From Humitalea rosea (GTDB lineage: Bacteria > Pseudomonadota > Alphaproteobacteria > Acetobacterales > Acetobacteraceae), in NCBI RefSeq assembly GCF_003253705.1, contig NZ_QKYU01000002.1:62001-126000 (forward strand): 64,000 bases of DNA. The letters run 5' to 3'. Position 1 is the stretch's first letter, and the number at the start of each line of letters is the position of its first letter. Below, piece after piece: positions 45,375-54,990 of the stretch. The position numbers were made by a program, and so were the translations under genes. The notes beneath the pieces were generated by a model. It searched no databases and was not told the DNA's origin. It was given only the letters and a program-made list of their open reading frames with translations.

Positions 45375-46049
45375 TCAGGGGCGGCACAGCGCGTGCGGTG
45401 CCGTTTCCGGGCGCGGCAGCCAGCCGGCGGGATGCGGATCGAACAAGGGGGTGGCAAAAGCGGCGCTGACCGGAATGTCCTCGGCCCAGAGCGGGCGCCA
45501 GCGGTCGCCCTGGATCATCGCGACGCTCAGCGCCACCGGCCGCACCCCCACCGTCGCCAGCAGGGCGACGCCGGCGGCGGCCGAAACCCCTGAGGCCAGC
45601 ACGTCATCGACCAGCAGCACCCGCCGCCCCGCGAGGCGCGGCAGCAGATTGGGGTCGAGCCACATCGCGCGCGGGTCGGGGCTGGTGGAGGAGGTCGCGG
45701 AGACCGACAGCGCCTCGTCATACCAGGTCTTCCGCGACCAGCCGGGCGCCACCCAGTTGGTATGGCCGAGCCCCTCGGCGACCAGCGGGGCCAGGCTCTG
45801 GCCCAGGGTCGGCAGCCCCACGACCACCTCGGCGCCATGCTTGCGGGCGGTCGCCGTCATCCAGGCGGCCAGCGCCCGCAGCACGGTGAAGGAGGCCTGG
45901 TTCACGATCAGCCCCGCCACCGCATGGGTCCCGCGGTCCCGCAGCGGCAGCTCCAAGCAGGAGCCGTCCGGCATCGGGGCGGGATAGAAGCCGTGATAGC
46001 CAAGCGGGGCTGGGGCGGCGGGGATGAAGTTTTGCCAGGGGCCGGTCAT
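45375..46049 (-). CDS. Phosphoribosyltransferase-family protein
   Basis: A 224-residue protein with the PRPP-binding signature RRVLLVDDVLASGVSAAAG (about residues 145-163). Upstream it has AEVVVGLPTLGQSLAPLVAEGLGH and the WSRKTWYDEALSVSATSSTSP block, a pattern seen in a family of uncharacterised type I phosphoribosyltransferases. It may act in purine or pyrimidine salvage or may be regulatory. I chose the ATG at 46049 (MTGPWQNFIP). It is divergent from nudC across 63 bases. Confidence 0.83.
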   Translation of the reverse strand: MTGPWQNFIPAAPAPLGYHGFYPAPMPDGSCLELPLRDRGTHAVAGLIVNQASFTVLRALAAWMTATARKHGAEVVVGLPTLGQSLAPLVAEGLGHTNWVAPGWSRKTWYDEALSVSATSSTSPDPRAMWLDPNLLPRLAGRRVLLVDDVLASGVSAAAGVALLATVGVRPVALSVAMIQGDRWRPLWAEDIPVSAAFATPLFDPHPAGWLPRPETAPHALCRP

Positions 46050-46112
46050 GCGGCGGGATAAGAGCCCGGCGCGCACGGCGCCGCCACCCCCCCTCCCCAT
46101 CGGGGCCCGCCC

Positions 46113-47057
46113 ATGTCAAACACAGCGGCCATGCTCACGATCCCCGCCTCCCGCCTCAATGCCTATACCGGAAGCCCGATCGACCGCGTCAGCAACCGAC
46201 GCGACGACGAAGCCTTCCTGGCGGCCGCCCTGGCCGATCCGCGCGCGCTGTTCGCCCCGGTGTGGCGCAGCCGCAGCCTGATGCGCGGGGTCGAGGAGGG
46301 CACGCCCGAGGCGCTGTTCCTCACCCCCGCCGCCGCCGATGCGTTGCGCATGGCCGGCGGCCCCTGGGCGCTGCTGGGCCTGTGGGAGGACCGTCCGGTC
46401 TTCGCCGTCGATTGCTCGGCCGCCGAGGACCCGCTGCCGCTGCTGACCGACACCATCGGCACCTTCACCGACCTGCGGTCCGTCGCGGGGCTGCTGCCGC
46501 CGGGCGAGGCCTCGGTGCTCGCCCATGCCCGCGGGCTGATGCATTGGCGCACAAGGCACAAGTTCTGCGGTGTCTGCGGCAGCCTGTGCGCGCCGCGCAA
46601 TGCCGGCAATGCGATGACCTGCACTGGCTGCGGCGCCCAGCATTTCCCCCGCACCGACCCCGCCGTCATCATGCTGGTGGTGCGCGGCGACCGCTGCCTG
46701 CTCGGCCATTCCACCCGGTTCCCCAACAGCCGGATGTATTCGACCCTGGCCGGCTTCGTCGAACCCGGCGAGAGCCTGGAAGAGGCCGTCCGCCGCGAGG
46801 TCGGTGAGGAATCCGGCATCGAGGTCGGCCATGTGCAGTACCATTCCAGCCAGCCCTGGCCCTTCCCGGCCAGCATCATGCTGGGATTTTACGCGCAGGG
46901 GCTGTCCGATACCGTCACCATCGATCCTGAGGAATTGCAGGACGCCCGATGGTTCACCCGCGCCGAACTGGCCGATCCCGAAGCGCATGGCTTCGCTTTG
47001 CCGCGTGTGGACAGCATCGCCCGGCGCCTGATCGAGGACTGGCTGGCCACATCATGA
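46113..47057 (+). CDS. nudC: NADH pyrophosphatase/NAD-decapping hydrolase
   Basis: A 314-residue Nudix enzyme. A zinc ribbon (KFCGVCGSLCAPR, then CTGCGAQHFPRTDPAVI) precedes the Nudix box GFVEPGESLEEAVRREVGEESG and the NudC-specific SQPWPFPAS motif. It cleaves NADH to NMNH and AMP and removes NAD caps from RNA. The stop codon overlaps the ATG of the small lipoprotein gene. Domain order and length are standard. Confidence 0.95.
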   Translation: MSNTAAMLTIPASRLNAYTGSPIDRVSNRRDDEAFLAAALADPRALFAPVWRSRSLMRGVEEGTPEALFLTPAAADALRMAGGPWALLGLWEDRPVFAVDCSAAEDPLPLLTDTIGTFTDLRSVAGLLPPGEASVLAHARGLMHWRTRHKFCGVCGSLCAPRNAGNAMTCTGCGAQHFPRTDPAVIMLVVRGDRCLLGHSTRFPNSRMYSTLAGFVEPGESLEEAVRREVGEESGIEVGHVQYHSSQPWPFPASIMLGFYAQGLSDTVTIDPEELQDARWFTRAELADPEAHGFALPRVDSIARRLIEDWLATS

Positions 47058-47389
47058 TGCGCGCGACCCTTCTGCCCGGCCTCTCCCTGCCCGGCCTCTC
47101 CCTGCCCGGCCTCTCCCTGCCCGGCCTGTCCCTGCTCGCCCTGTCCCTGCTCGCAGGCTGCGGCGCCAGCACCCCCGCCCGCCAGGACCCGCCCGGCTGG
47201 GCGCCCTGCCGCGCCGAGGCCCGGAACGATCCGGCGGCGGCATCCCTGCGCCAGCAGTCCAACCCGGCCAATGTCAGCAACCAGTCCCGCATCGAGCGCG
47301 AAGCGGCCGAGGCGGAGAATCGCGCCCTGCGCGCCTGCCTGCAACGCGCCGGCATTCCCAGTTCGGGCGGGGTGGAGGCGCCGCGCTAG
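47054..47389 (+). CDS. Small predicted lipoprotein with repetitive signal peptide
   Basis: A 111-residue protein. The signal peptide is built from four LPGLS repeats and ends in the lipobox SLLAGC, so the cysteine at about residue 36 should be lipidated. The mature part is short, with a PGWAPCRAEARNDPAA stretch and a helical ERE AAEAENRALRAC segment; it holds two further cysteines. I recognise no family. The ATG overlaps the nudC stop (ATGA), so the two are cotranscribed. Confidence 0.72.
   Translation: MMRATLLPGLSLPGLSLPGLSLPGLSLLALSLLAGCGASTPARQDPPGWAPCRAEARNDPAAASLRQQSNPANVSNQSRIEREAAEAENRALRACLQRAGIPSSGGVEAPR
47072..47131 (+). repeat. Four tandem 15-bp units in the lipoprotein signal peptide
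   Basis: CTGCCCGGCCTCTCC is present at 47072-47086, 47087-47101 and 47102-47116, and with one change at 47117-47131. Each unit encodes LPGLS. Gain or loss of units would change the length of the hydrophobic core without a frameshift. Confidence 0.92.
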
Positions 47390-47481
47390 CCGGGGCTGCG
47401 GGGGGTCTGACACACGGCTGAGCTTGCCTCCGGCAGGCCGGGCGCGCCAAGGATAGGTCAACCAATCAGGGAGCGACCGCC

Positions 47482-50400
47482 ATGCCCGACGCCGATATCG
47501 GAACACGCGCGGAGTTGTTCCGCGCCGCCGAACAGGCCCTGGCCCGCCTCGCGCCCGATCTGCCCGCCGATGCCGCGGTGTTGCTGCGGAAACTCTACGC
47601 CTCGGCGCCGACCGCCGAGCTGGCCGGGATGCCGGCCGACCAGCCTGCGGCCGCGGCGGCCTCGCTCTACGCCTTTGCCGCCGACCGCCCGCCGGGCGGG
47701 GCGGCGCGGGTGCGGCTGCTGGCCCCTGGGGCCGGGCGCGGCGCCTCGGCGGTGGCGGAGATCGTCACCGATGACATGCCCTTCCTGGTGGACAGCGCCC
47801 TTGGCGCGCTGACGCGGCAGGGGCGGGTGGTGCGCCGCCTGCTGCATCCGGTGCTCGGCGCCACGCGCGATGCCGATGGGCGGCTGCTGGCACTCGGCGC
47901 CCCCGGGGCGCCGCCCGAGAGCATGATGCGGATCGAGATCGCCCCCGCCGGCCGCACCGATTGGGTGGCGACCGAGGCCGCCCTGGCCCGCGCCCTGTCC
48001 GACGTCCGCCTCGCCGTCGCCGATTTCCCCGCCACCCTGGCCCTGCTGCGCCAGGCGCGGCAGGAGGTCAGCGCCGCACCGCAGGATGTCGAGGAAGCGG
48101 TGGCCATGCTGGATTGGCTGGCGGAGGAGAACTTCGTCCTGGTGGGCCATCGCCGCCTGGAGATCGCCCCGGATGGCGGCATCTCCGCCATCGAGCCGGG
48201 GCTCGGGCTGCTGCGCGATCCCGCCGTGCCGGTGTTCGATGCGCTGCGGGACCTCGCGGCGGTGCCGCCGGCGGTGGCGGCGGGCTTCGCGGCCGCGGTG
48301 CCGCTGACCGTCGCCAAGGCCAATCTGCGCTCCACCGTGCATCGCCCGCAGCATGCCGATGTCGTCACCACGCGGGTGTTCGGGCCGGACGGGCGGGTGG
48401 TCGCGGTCAGGCTGTTCGTCGGGCTCTTCGCGGCCGATGCCTATAACCGCAACCCGCGCTCGATCCCGCTGCTGCGCGGCAAGGTGGAGCGCATCCTGGC
48501 CATGGCCGGCGTCGAGGCCGGCAGCCATGACGGCCGCGCGCTGCGCAACATCCTCGACACCTGGCCGCGCGACGAGCTGGTGCAGGCGACCGAGGCGGAA
48601 ATCCTGGACGGCGCGCGGATCGCGCTCGACCTCGGCATCCGCCCGCGCACGGCGATCCATGTCCGCCGTGATCCCTTCGGCCGCTTCGCCACGGTCATCG
48701 CCTGGTTCCCACGCGAATCCTTCGACACCCGCACCCGCGAACGGGTCGGCGCGCTGATCGCCGGCGCCTTCCAGGGGCGGCTCTCGGCCACCTATATCGC
48801 CCTTGGCGACACGCCGCTGGCCCGCGTGCACTACGTCATCGGCACCGACCCGGACCATCGCGCCGAGGTCGATCCCGCGGTGCTGGAGGCCGCGGTGGTG
48901 CAATCCGCGCGCGGCTTCTCCGAACATCTGGCCGAGGCGCTGGTCGCCGAGCAGGGCGAGGTCGGAGGGGCCAGCCTGCTGCTGCGCTGGCAGGATGCCT
49001 TCCCCCCCGCCTATCGCGAAAGCGTGCCGGGTGGCCGCGCGGTGGCCGATATCGCCCTCGCCGAACGCTCGATCGCCGAGGGCCGCCCCGCCGCCGCCCT
49101 GGAACGCAGCCCCGGCGCGCCCGCGCGCAGCCTGACGCTGACCCTGGCCAACCCCGGCAATGCCTTGCCCCTGGCCGACATGCTGCCGCTGTTCGAGAGC
49201 CTGGATCTGCGCGCGATCGAGGAACAGGGCTGGCGTCTGGCGCCCCAGGGGCTTGGGCCGGTGGCGCTGCACCGCTTCCATCTGGAGGTTGGCACCGAGG
49301 CCCCGCCCGAACGGTTCGCCGCCCTGCTGGACGCGCTGGCCGCCCTGCTGGACGGTCGGATCGAGGCCGATGGCTTCAACCGCCTGGTGCTGCGTGCCGG
49401 GCTCGGCTGGCGTGAGGCCTGGCTGCTGCGGAGCATGGCGCGCTGGCTGAAGCAGGTCGGCTTCGGCGTCGAGCAGGCCAGCATCGAAACCGCGCTGGCG
49501 CTGCATCCGCTCTGCGCCGATCTACTGGTGCGGCGCTTCCGCATGCGGCTCGACCCGGCGCTGGCGAATGACACCACCGAACTCGACGCGGCATGGGCCG
49601 AGGCGCTGGAGGCGGTCACCGATCCCGATGCCGACCGCATCCTGCAACGGCTGTCGGTGCTGGTCGATGCGGTGCTGCGGACCAATTTTTTCGAGGCCAA
49701 GCCCTATCTCGCGATCAAGATCGACAGCGCGCTGGCCGGCGAGATGCCCCGCCCGCGCCCCTGGCGGGAAATCTTCATCCACGCGCCCGGCATCGAATGC
49801 TGCCATCTGCGCGCGGGCCCGGTCGCGCGCGGCGGCATCCGCTGGTCCGACCGGCGCGAGGACTTTCGGACCGAGATCCTGGGGCTGATGAAGGCGCAGC
49901 GGCTGAAGAACGTCGTCATCGTGCCGACCGGGGCCAAGGGCGGCTTCGTGCTGAAGGCGCCGCCCACGGATCGGGCGGCGTTCCAGGCGGCGGGGATCGC
50001 GGCCTATCGCATCCTGATCCACGGGATGCTGGACCTCGCCGACAACATCGGGGAGGAGGGCGTCATCCCGAGCCTCGGCAGCCGCCGGCGGGATGGCGAC
50101 GATCCCTATATCGTCGCCGCCGCCGACAAGGGCACCGCGAGTTTCAGCGACATCGCCAATGGCATCGCGCTGGAACGCGGCTTCTGGCTCGGCGATGCCT
50201 TCGCCTCGGGCGGCAGCCAGGGCTACGACCACAAGATCATGGGCATCACGGCCAAGGGGGCCTGGGTGATGGTCGCCCGCCACTTCGCCGAGATGGGGCA
50301 CGACATCCAGGCGACACCCTTCACCTGCGCCGGCGTGGGCGACATGTCGGGCGATGTCTTCGGCAATGGGCTGCTGGTGTCGCGGCAGACGCGGCTGCTC

Positions 50401-52122
50401 GCGGCCTTCGACCACCGCCACATTTTTGTCGACCCCGACCCCGATCCCGCAGTGTCCTACGATGAGCGGGCGCGACTGTTCGCGCTGCCGCGTTCGTCCT
50501 GGACGGATTACAACGCGCTGCTGCTCTCACCGGGCGGCGCCATCCTGCCGCGCAGCGCCAAGACCCTGCCGCTCTCGCCCGAGGCGCGGGCGCTGCTCGG
50601 CATCGATACCGACCGCGCCACCCCCGCCGAGATCATGCGCAAGATCCTGCGCCTGCCGGTCGACCTGCTCTATTTCGGCGGCATCGGCACCTATGTGAAA
50701 GCCTCGACCGAGACCCAGGCCGAGGCCGGTGACCGCGCCAATGACCCGATCCGCGCCGATGGGCGGGAGATTCGCGCGCGGGTGATCGGGGAGGGCGCCA
50801 ACCTCGGCGTTACCCAGGCCGGGCGGATCGAGGCGGCGCGGACGGGCACGCGGCTGAATTCCGACGCGCTGGACAATTCGGCCGGCGTCTCGACCAGCGA
50901 TCACGAGGTCAACATCAAGATCGCGCTGGCCGATGCGATCCGCAGCGGTGCGTTGACCGAGCGCCAGCGCGAGGATTTTTTGCGCGCCATGACCGATGAC
51001 GTCGGCGCGCTGGTGCTGCGCGACAATGCGCAGCAGGGCCTCGCCGTCACCCTGGAGGCCATGGCCGGCGCCGAGGCGCTGTCCGCCCAAAGCGGGCTGA
51101 TGCTGCGGCTGGACGCGGCGGGGCTGCTCGACCGCGTCACCGCCGGGCTGCCGGGGGCGGAGGCGCTGGCCGCGCGGAGCCTCTCGGGCGATGCGCTGAC
51201 CCGGCCGGAGATCGCGGCGTTGCTGCCGCATCTCAAGCTCTGGCTGAACGAGGCGATCGAGGCCTCCGACCTGCCCGACGACCCCGCGCTGGAAGCGCTG
51301 CTGCTCGACTACTTCCCGCCCGCGCTGCGGGAGCGGTTCGGCGATGAGGCGCGGCGGCACCGGCTGCGGCGCGAATTGCTGGGCACGATCCTTTCGAACG
51401 AGGTCGCGAACCGGCTCGGCTGCGCGGGCTTCGCCCGGCTGGCCACGGATTCCGATCCGGCCCGGGCGGCGCGGGCCGCCGTGCTGGCGGATCTGCTGTT
51501 CGGCATCGGCGCCGCCGCCGATGCCGCCGATGCGGCGCCTGCGCCCCCCGAGGCGCGCCATGCCGTGCTGCTCGCGCTGCGGCGGCTGCATGAGGCGGCG
51601 GCGCGGCTGCTGCTCACCTTGCCCGAGGGCAGCCTGCCGCTGGAGGCGGCGCAGGCCGCCTTCGCCCCCGGCATCCGGCGGCTCGCGGCCGGCGACCTGC
51701 CCGCGGGCTTCGCCTGGATCGCCGCGGGCATCCCGGCCGAGGCCGCGCATCTGGCCGCCAGCGCCGATGCGCTGGCGGATTCGCCCGGCATCGTGCGGCT
51801 GGCGACCGAGGCCGGCGTGGAGCCCGAAGCCGCCGCCGAGGCCTGGGCCGAGATCGGCGAGGCCTTCGCCCTCACCCCGCTGCGCGCCGCCATCGCCGCC
51901 GCCCGCGCCCCCGGCACCTTCGGCACCCGCGCGAAATCGGCGCTGCTGGATGATCTGATGGCGATGCGGAGCCGCCTGGCCGCCTCACGCCTCGGCGGCG
52001 CCGATCCGGCGGCGGCGCCGGGCGTGGGCAGCGCGATGCGCCTGGCACAGGAGGCGGCGGCGAGCGGGGAACTCGCCGCCTTCACCGTGGCCCTGCGGGC
52101 GCTGTCGCGGCTCGCGGCGTGA
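47482..52122 (+). CDS. gdhB: NAD-specific glutamate dehydrogenase, large (180 kDa) type
   Basis: A 1546-residue enzyme that deaminates glutamate to 2-oxoglutarate with NAD. The long N-terminal region holds regulatory ACT-like parts. The catalytic region lies near residues 740-1160, with GPVARGGIRWSDRREDFRTE, PTGAKGGFVLK, DKGTASFSDIANGIA, SQGYDHKIMGITAKGAW and TCAGVGDMSGDVFGN. The cofactor part contains YFGGIGTYVK and GEGANLGVTQAGR, and a long helical C-terminal domain follows. Length matches the L-GDH180 class. AGGGAG lies nine bases upstream of the ATG. The stop overlaps the GTG of the transporter gene. Confidence 0.95.
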   Translation: MPDADIGTRAELFRAAEQALARLAPDLPADAAVLLRKLYASAPTAELAGMPADQPAAAAASLYAFAADRPPGGAARVRLLAPGAGRGASAVAEIVTDDMPFLVDSALGALTRQGRVVRRLLHPVLGATRDADGRLLALGAPGAPPESMMRIEIAPAGRTDWVATEAALARALSDVRLAVADFPATLALLRQARQEVSAAPQDVEEAVAMLDWLAEENFVLVGHRRLEIAPDGGISAIEPGLGLLRDPAVPVFDALRDLAAVPPAVAAGFAAAVPLTVAKANLRSTVHRPQHADVVTTRVFGPDGRVVAVRLFVGLFAADAYNRNPRSIPLLRGKVERILAMAGVEAGSHDGRALRNILDTWPRDELVQATEAEILDGARIALDLGIRPRTAIHVRRDPFGRFATVIAWFPRESFDTRTRERVGALIAGAFQGRLSATYIALGDTPLARVHYVIGTDPDHRAEVDPAVLEAAVVQSARGFSEHLAEALVAEQGEVGGASLLLRWQDAFPPAYRESVPGGRAVADIALAERSIAEGRPAAALERSPGAPARSLTLTLANPGNALPLADMLPLFESLDLRAIEEQGWRLAPQGLGPVALHRFHLEVGTEAPPERFAALLDALAALLDGRIEADGFNRLVLRAGLGWREAWLLRSMARWLKQVGFGVEQASIETALALHPLCADLLVRRFRMRLDPALANDTTELDAAWAEALEAVTDPDADRILQRLSVLVDAVLRTNFFEAKPYLAIKIDSALAGEMPRPRPWREIFIHAPGIECCHLRAGPVARGGIRWSDRREDFRTEILGLMKAQRLKNVVIVPTGAKGGFVLKAPPTDRAAFQAAGIAAYRILIHGMLDLADNIGEEGVIPSLGSRRRDGDDPYIVAAADKGTASFSDIANGIALERGFWLGDAFASGGSQGYDHKIMGITAKGAWVMVARHFAEMGHDIQATPFTCAGVGDMSGDVFGNGLLVSRQTRLLAAFDHRHIFVDPDPDPAVSYDERARLFALPRSSWTDYNALLLSPGGAILPRSAKTLPLSPEARALLGIDTDRATPAEIMRKILRLPVDLLYFGGIGTYVKASTETQAEAGDRANDPIRADGREIRARVIGEGANLGVTQAGRIEAARTGTRLNSDALDNSAGVSTSDHEVNIKIALADAIRSGALTERQREDFLRAMTDDVGALVLRDNAQQGLAVTLEAMAGAEALSAQSGLMLRLDAAGLLDRVTAGLPGAEALAARSLSGDALTRPEIAALLPHLKLWLNEAIEASDLPDDPALEALLLDYFPPALRERFGDEARRHRLRRELLGTILSNEVANRLGCAGFARLATDSDPARAARAAVLADLLFGIGAAADAADAAPAPPEARHAVLLALRRLHEAAARLLLTLPEGSLPLEAAQAAFAPGIRRLAAGDLPAGFAWIAAGIPAEAAHLAASADALADSPGIVRLATEAGVEPEAAAEAWAEIGEAFALTPLRAAIAAARAPGTFGTRAKSALLDDLMAMRSRLAASRLGGADPAAAPGVGSAMRLAQEAAASGELAAFTVALRALSRLAA

Positions 52123-53375
52123 ACCGCAGGGCCTGGGCCTGGGCGCTTTACGACTGGGCCAACAGCGCCTTTCCGACGGTGGTCTCGACCTTCGTCATCG
52201 CCGCCTATTTCTCGCAAGGCATCGCGCCGGACCCGGCCACCGGGCAGGCCCAATGGGGCGTGATGCAGACCATCGCCGGGCTGACCCTGGCGCTGACCTG
52301 CCCGCTGCTGGGGGCGGTGGCCGATGCGGGGGGGCGGCGGCGGCTGATGCTGCTGGTCTGCACCCTCGTCACCGCGGTCGCGACCGGGCTGGTCTGGTTC
52401 GCGACGCCCTCGGTGGACTCCACCCTCTGGGCGCTGGTCTGCGTCGGCGTGGCGACGGTGGGGTTCGAGCTTGGCACCGTCTTCTACAACGCCATGCTGC
52501 CGCAGGTGGCGCCGCCCGAACGGCTGGGCCGCATTTCGGGGCTGGCCTGGGGGCTCGGCTATGCCGGGGGGCTCGCCTGCCTCGGCGTCGCGCTGGTGCT
52601 GCTGATCCGGCCCGATCCCTCGCCCTTCGGCCTGGACCGCTCGCAGGCCGAGCATGTCCGCGCCACGGCGCTGCTGGTCGCGGGCTGGATGCTGGTCTTC
52701 GGCTGGCCGGTGCTGATCGCCCTGCCGGACCCCAAGGGGGCGCGGCCCGGCTGGGTGGCGGCGGCGCGGCTGGGCCTGGCCGAGATCGCGACGGTGCTGA
52801 AGCGCCTGCCCTCCGACCCAGCCCTGCTGCGCTTCCTGCTGGCGCGGCTGTTCTATACCGACGGGCTGAACACGCTCTTCGCCTTCGGCGCGATCTATGC
52901 GGCCGGGGTGTTCGGGATGAGCCTGGAACAGATCCTGATCTTCGGCATCGCGCTGAACGTCACCGCCGGGCTGGGCGCGGCGGGGTTCGGGCTGATCGAG
53001 GACAAGATCGGCTCACGCCGGACGGTGCTGGTGGCACTCGGCGCCTTGATCATTTGTGGCACCGGGCTGCTGATCACCACGACCCAGGCGGCGTTCTGGG
53101 TGCTGGCGCTGACGCTGGGCCTCTTCATCGGCCCGGCCCAGGCCGCGAGCCGCACGCTGATGGCGCGCATGGCGCCGGCCGGGGAGGTCACCGCCTATTT
53201 CGGGCTGTTTGCCCTGTCCGGGCGGATCACCGGCTTTTTGGGTCCGGCGGCGCTGGCGGTGGTGACCGCCACGACCGGCAGCCAGCGGGCGGGCATGGCG
53301 ACCGTGGTGGTGTTCCTCGCGATCGGGGCGGCGATCCTGCTGACGGTGCGGTTCGAGGGGCGGGGCGGGCGCTGA
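52119..53375 (+). CDS. MFS transporter, UMF1/Atg22-like family
   Basis: A 418-residue membrane protein with about twelve hydrophobic segments. The N-terminus MNRRAWAWALYDWANSAFPTVVSTFV is the hallmark of the UMF1 family, related to yeast vacuolar Atg22, an amino-acid effluxer. PLLGAVADAGGRRR is the MFS loop 2-3 motif. The GTG start overlaps the glutamate dehydrogenase stop (GTGA), so amino-acid transport would fit the context, but that is inference. It converges on the GMC oxidoreductase gene with a one-base gap between stop codons. Confidence 0.9.
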   Translation: MNRRAWAWALYDWANSAFPTVVSTFVIAAYFSQGIAPDPATGQAQWGVMQTIAGLTLALTCPLLGAVADAGGRRRLMLLVCTLVTAVATGLVWFATPSVDSTLWALVCVGVATVGFELGTVFYNAMLPQVAPPERLGRISGLAWGLGYAGGLACLGVALVLLIRPDPSPFGLDRSQAEHVRATALLVAGWMLVFGWPVLIALPDPKGARPGWVAAARLGLAEIATVLKRLPSDPALLRFLLARLFYTDGLNTLFAFGAIYAAGVFGMSLEQILIFGIALNVTAGLGAAGFGLIEDKIGSRRTVLVALGALIICGTGLLITTTQAAFWVLALTLGLFIGPAQAASRTLMARMAPAGEVTAYFGLFALSGRITGFLGPAALAVVTATTGSQRAGMATVVVFLAIGAAILLTVRFEGRGGR

Positions 53376-53376
53376 G

Positions 53377-54990
53377 CTAGCCCGTCATCATCTCCGCCGC
53401 CCGTTCCGCCACCGCCAGCACCGTCGCGTTGATGTTGCAGACCGGCATGGTCGGGAAGACGCTGGCATCCACCACGCGCAAGCCGCCGATCCCGCGCAGA
53501 CGCAGCTGCGGGTCGAGCGGCGCATCCTCGCCGCCCATGCGGACGCTGCCGCAGGGGTGGTAGACGGTGCCGCCCGAGGCCCGCGAGAACGCCAGCAGCG
53601 CCGCATCGGTCGCGATCTCGGGCCCCGGCCGCGCCTCGCCGGTCACGATGCCGGCGAGCGGGCCGGCCCCCATCCAGCGCCGCGCCAGCCGCAGCCCGCG
53701 CAGCAGCGCGTCGCGATCGCCTTGCGTCGCCAGGTAGCGCGGCGCGATGCGCGGGGCGGCGGCCGGATCGGCCGAGAGCAGCGTCACCTCGCCCCGGCTT
53801 TCCGGCCGGCATTGCCAGACGCCGACGGTGGCGCCGGGCTCGGCCTCCGGCACGCCGATCTGCCCCTCCCGCCAGGACAGCGGGCCGGCGTTGAACTGCA
53901 CATCGGGGATGCCATCGGCCTCGGGTGGCAGCCCGGCCTCGATGCGGCGGGAATCGGCGAAGACCGCCATCATCCCGGGCGACCAGGTCAGCACGCCATC
54001 GCCGCGCAGCGCCCAGCGCGCCGCCTCCAGCCCCAGCCGCGGCCAGACGATGCGGCGATTGGCCGACCAGCGATGCTCGGCGAGCCGGAAACTCAGCCGG
54101 ACGATGAAGTGGTCCTGGAGGTTCTGGCCGATGCCGGGGATGTCCAGGTCGCGCAGCGGCGTGATGCCCTGGGCCTGTAAGGCTCCGGCCGGCCCCAGGC
54201 CCGACAGCATCAGCAGATGCGGGCTGCCGATGGCACCGGCCGCCAGCACCACCTCCCGCCGCGCCGACACCACCTGGTCCTGCCCATCGCGGCGGATGGC
54301 GACGCCGGTGGCGCGGCCGTCCTCCACGACCACGCGCAGCGCCAGTGAGCGGTCGAACAGTTTTACCCGCCCGGTCTTCATCGCCGGCAGCAGGCAGGCG
54401 CGCGCGGCGGAAACCCGCACCCGCCCGCGCCGCGTCTGCTGGAACAGCGCCACGCCCTCGCGGCGGGGGCCGTTCATATCCTCATTGTGCGGGATGCCCA
54501 CGGCCTCGGCCGCCGCGATCATCTTCGCCAGCAGCGGCGGCGTTTCGGCCAGCGGCGAGACCGGGATCGGCCCGTCCCGCCCGCGCAAGCCGTCCGGGTC
54601 AGGGCCGCGAAAAGCCTCGTGGCGCCGGAAGGCGGGCAGCATCGCCTCCCACCCCCAGCCCAGCGCGCCATGCTGGGTCCAGAGGTCGTAGTCCGAGGGA
54701 TGCCCCCGCACATGCCCCAGCCCGTTGATCGAGGACGATCCGCCCCAGACCTTGCCCCGCGGATAGTCGTAGGCGGGCAGGCCAAGCTCGGCATCGGGCG
54801 CGGTCGAAAACCCCCAGGTCAGCCGGGGATGCGTGAGGATCCGGGCGTAGCCGGCGGGGATATGGACGTAAGGGTGGCGGTCCGAGCCCCCCGCCTCGAT
54901 CACCGCGACCGACTGCCCTGCCTCGGCCAGGCGCAATGCCAGCAGGGAGCCAGCGGAACCCGCCCCCACGATCACCGTGTCGAAGCTCAT
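53377..54990 (-). CDS. GMC-family FAD-dependent oxidoreductase (choline dehydrogenase-like)
   Basis: A 537-residue flavoenzyme. The FAD motif is TVIVGAGSAGSLLALRLAEAG, followed by the GMC signatures YPRGKVWGGSSSINGLGHVRG and GAIGSPHLLMLSGLGP, and the C-terminal active-site region GGTVYHPCGSVRMGG with its histidine. Members oxidise alcohols such as choline, aromatic alcohols or polyethylene glycol. The ATG at 54990 overlaps the stop of the LysR gene, so it is probably under that regulator. Substrate unknown. Confidence 0.93.
   Translation of the reverse strand: MSFDTVIVGAGSAGSLLALRLAEAGQSVAVIEAGGSDRHPYVHIPAGYARILTHPRLTWGFSTAPDAELGLPAYDYPRGKVWGGSSSINGLGHVRGHPSDYDLWTQHGALGWGWEAMLPAFRRHEAFRGPDPDGLRGRDGPIPVSPLAETPPLLAKMIAAAEAVGIPHNEDMNGPRREGVALFQQTRRGRVRVSAARACLLPAMKTGRVKLFDRSLALRVVVEDGRATGVAIRRDGQDQVVSARREVVLAAGAIGSPHLLMLSGLGPAGALQAQGITPLRDLDIPGIGQNLQDHFIVRLSFRLAEHRWSANRRIVWPRLGLEAARWALRGDGVLTWSPGMMAVFADSRRIEAGLPPEADGIPDVQFNAGPLSWREGQIGVPEAEPGATVGVWQCRPESRGEVTLLSADPAAAPRIAPRYLATQGDRDALLRGLRLARRWMGAGPLAGIVTGEARPGPEIATDAALLAFSRASGGTVYHPCGSVRMGGEDAPLDPQLRLRGIGGLRVVDASVFPTMPVCNINATVLAVAERAAEMMTG

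Noticed and set aside
46949-47053. Longer form of the small lipoprotein starting inside nudC
   Set aside because: The added sequence is arginine-rich and would bury the signal peptide; the ATG at 47054 gives a proper lipoprotein signal.
47458-49506. 682-codon minus-strand open frame
   Set aside because: It is antisense to the glutamate dehydrogenase gene and has an arginine-, glutamine- and glycine-rich composition without a family.
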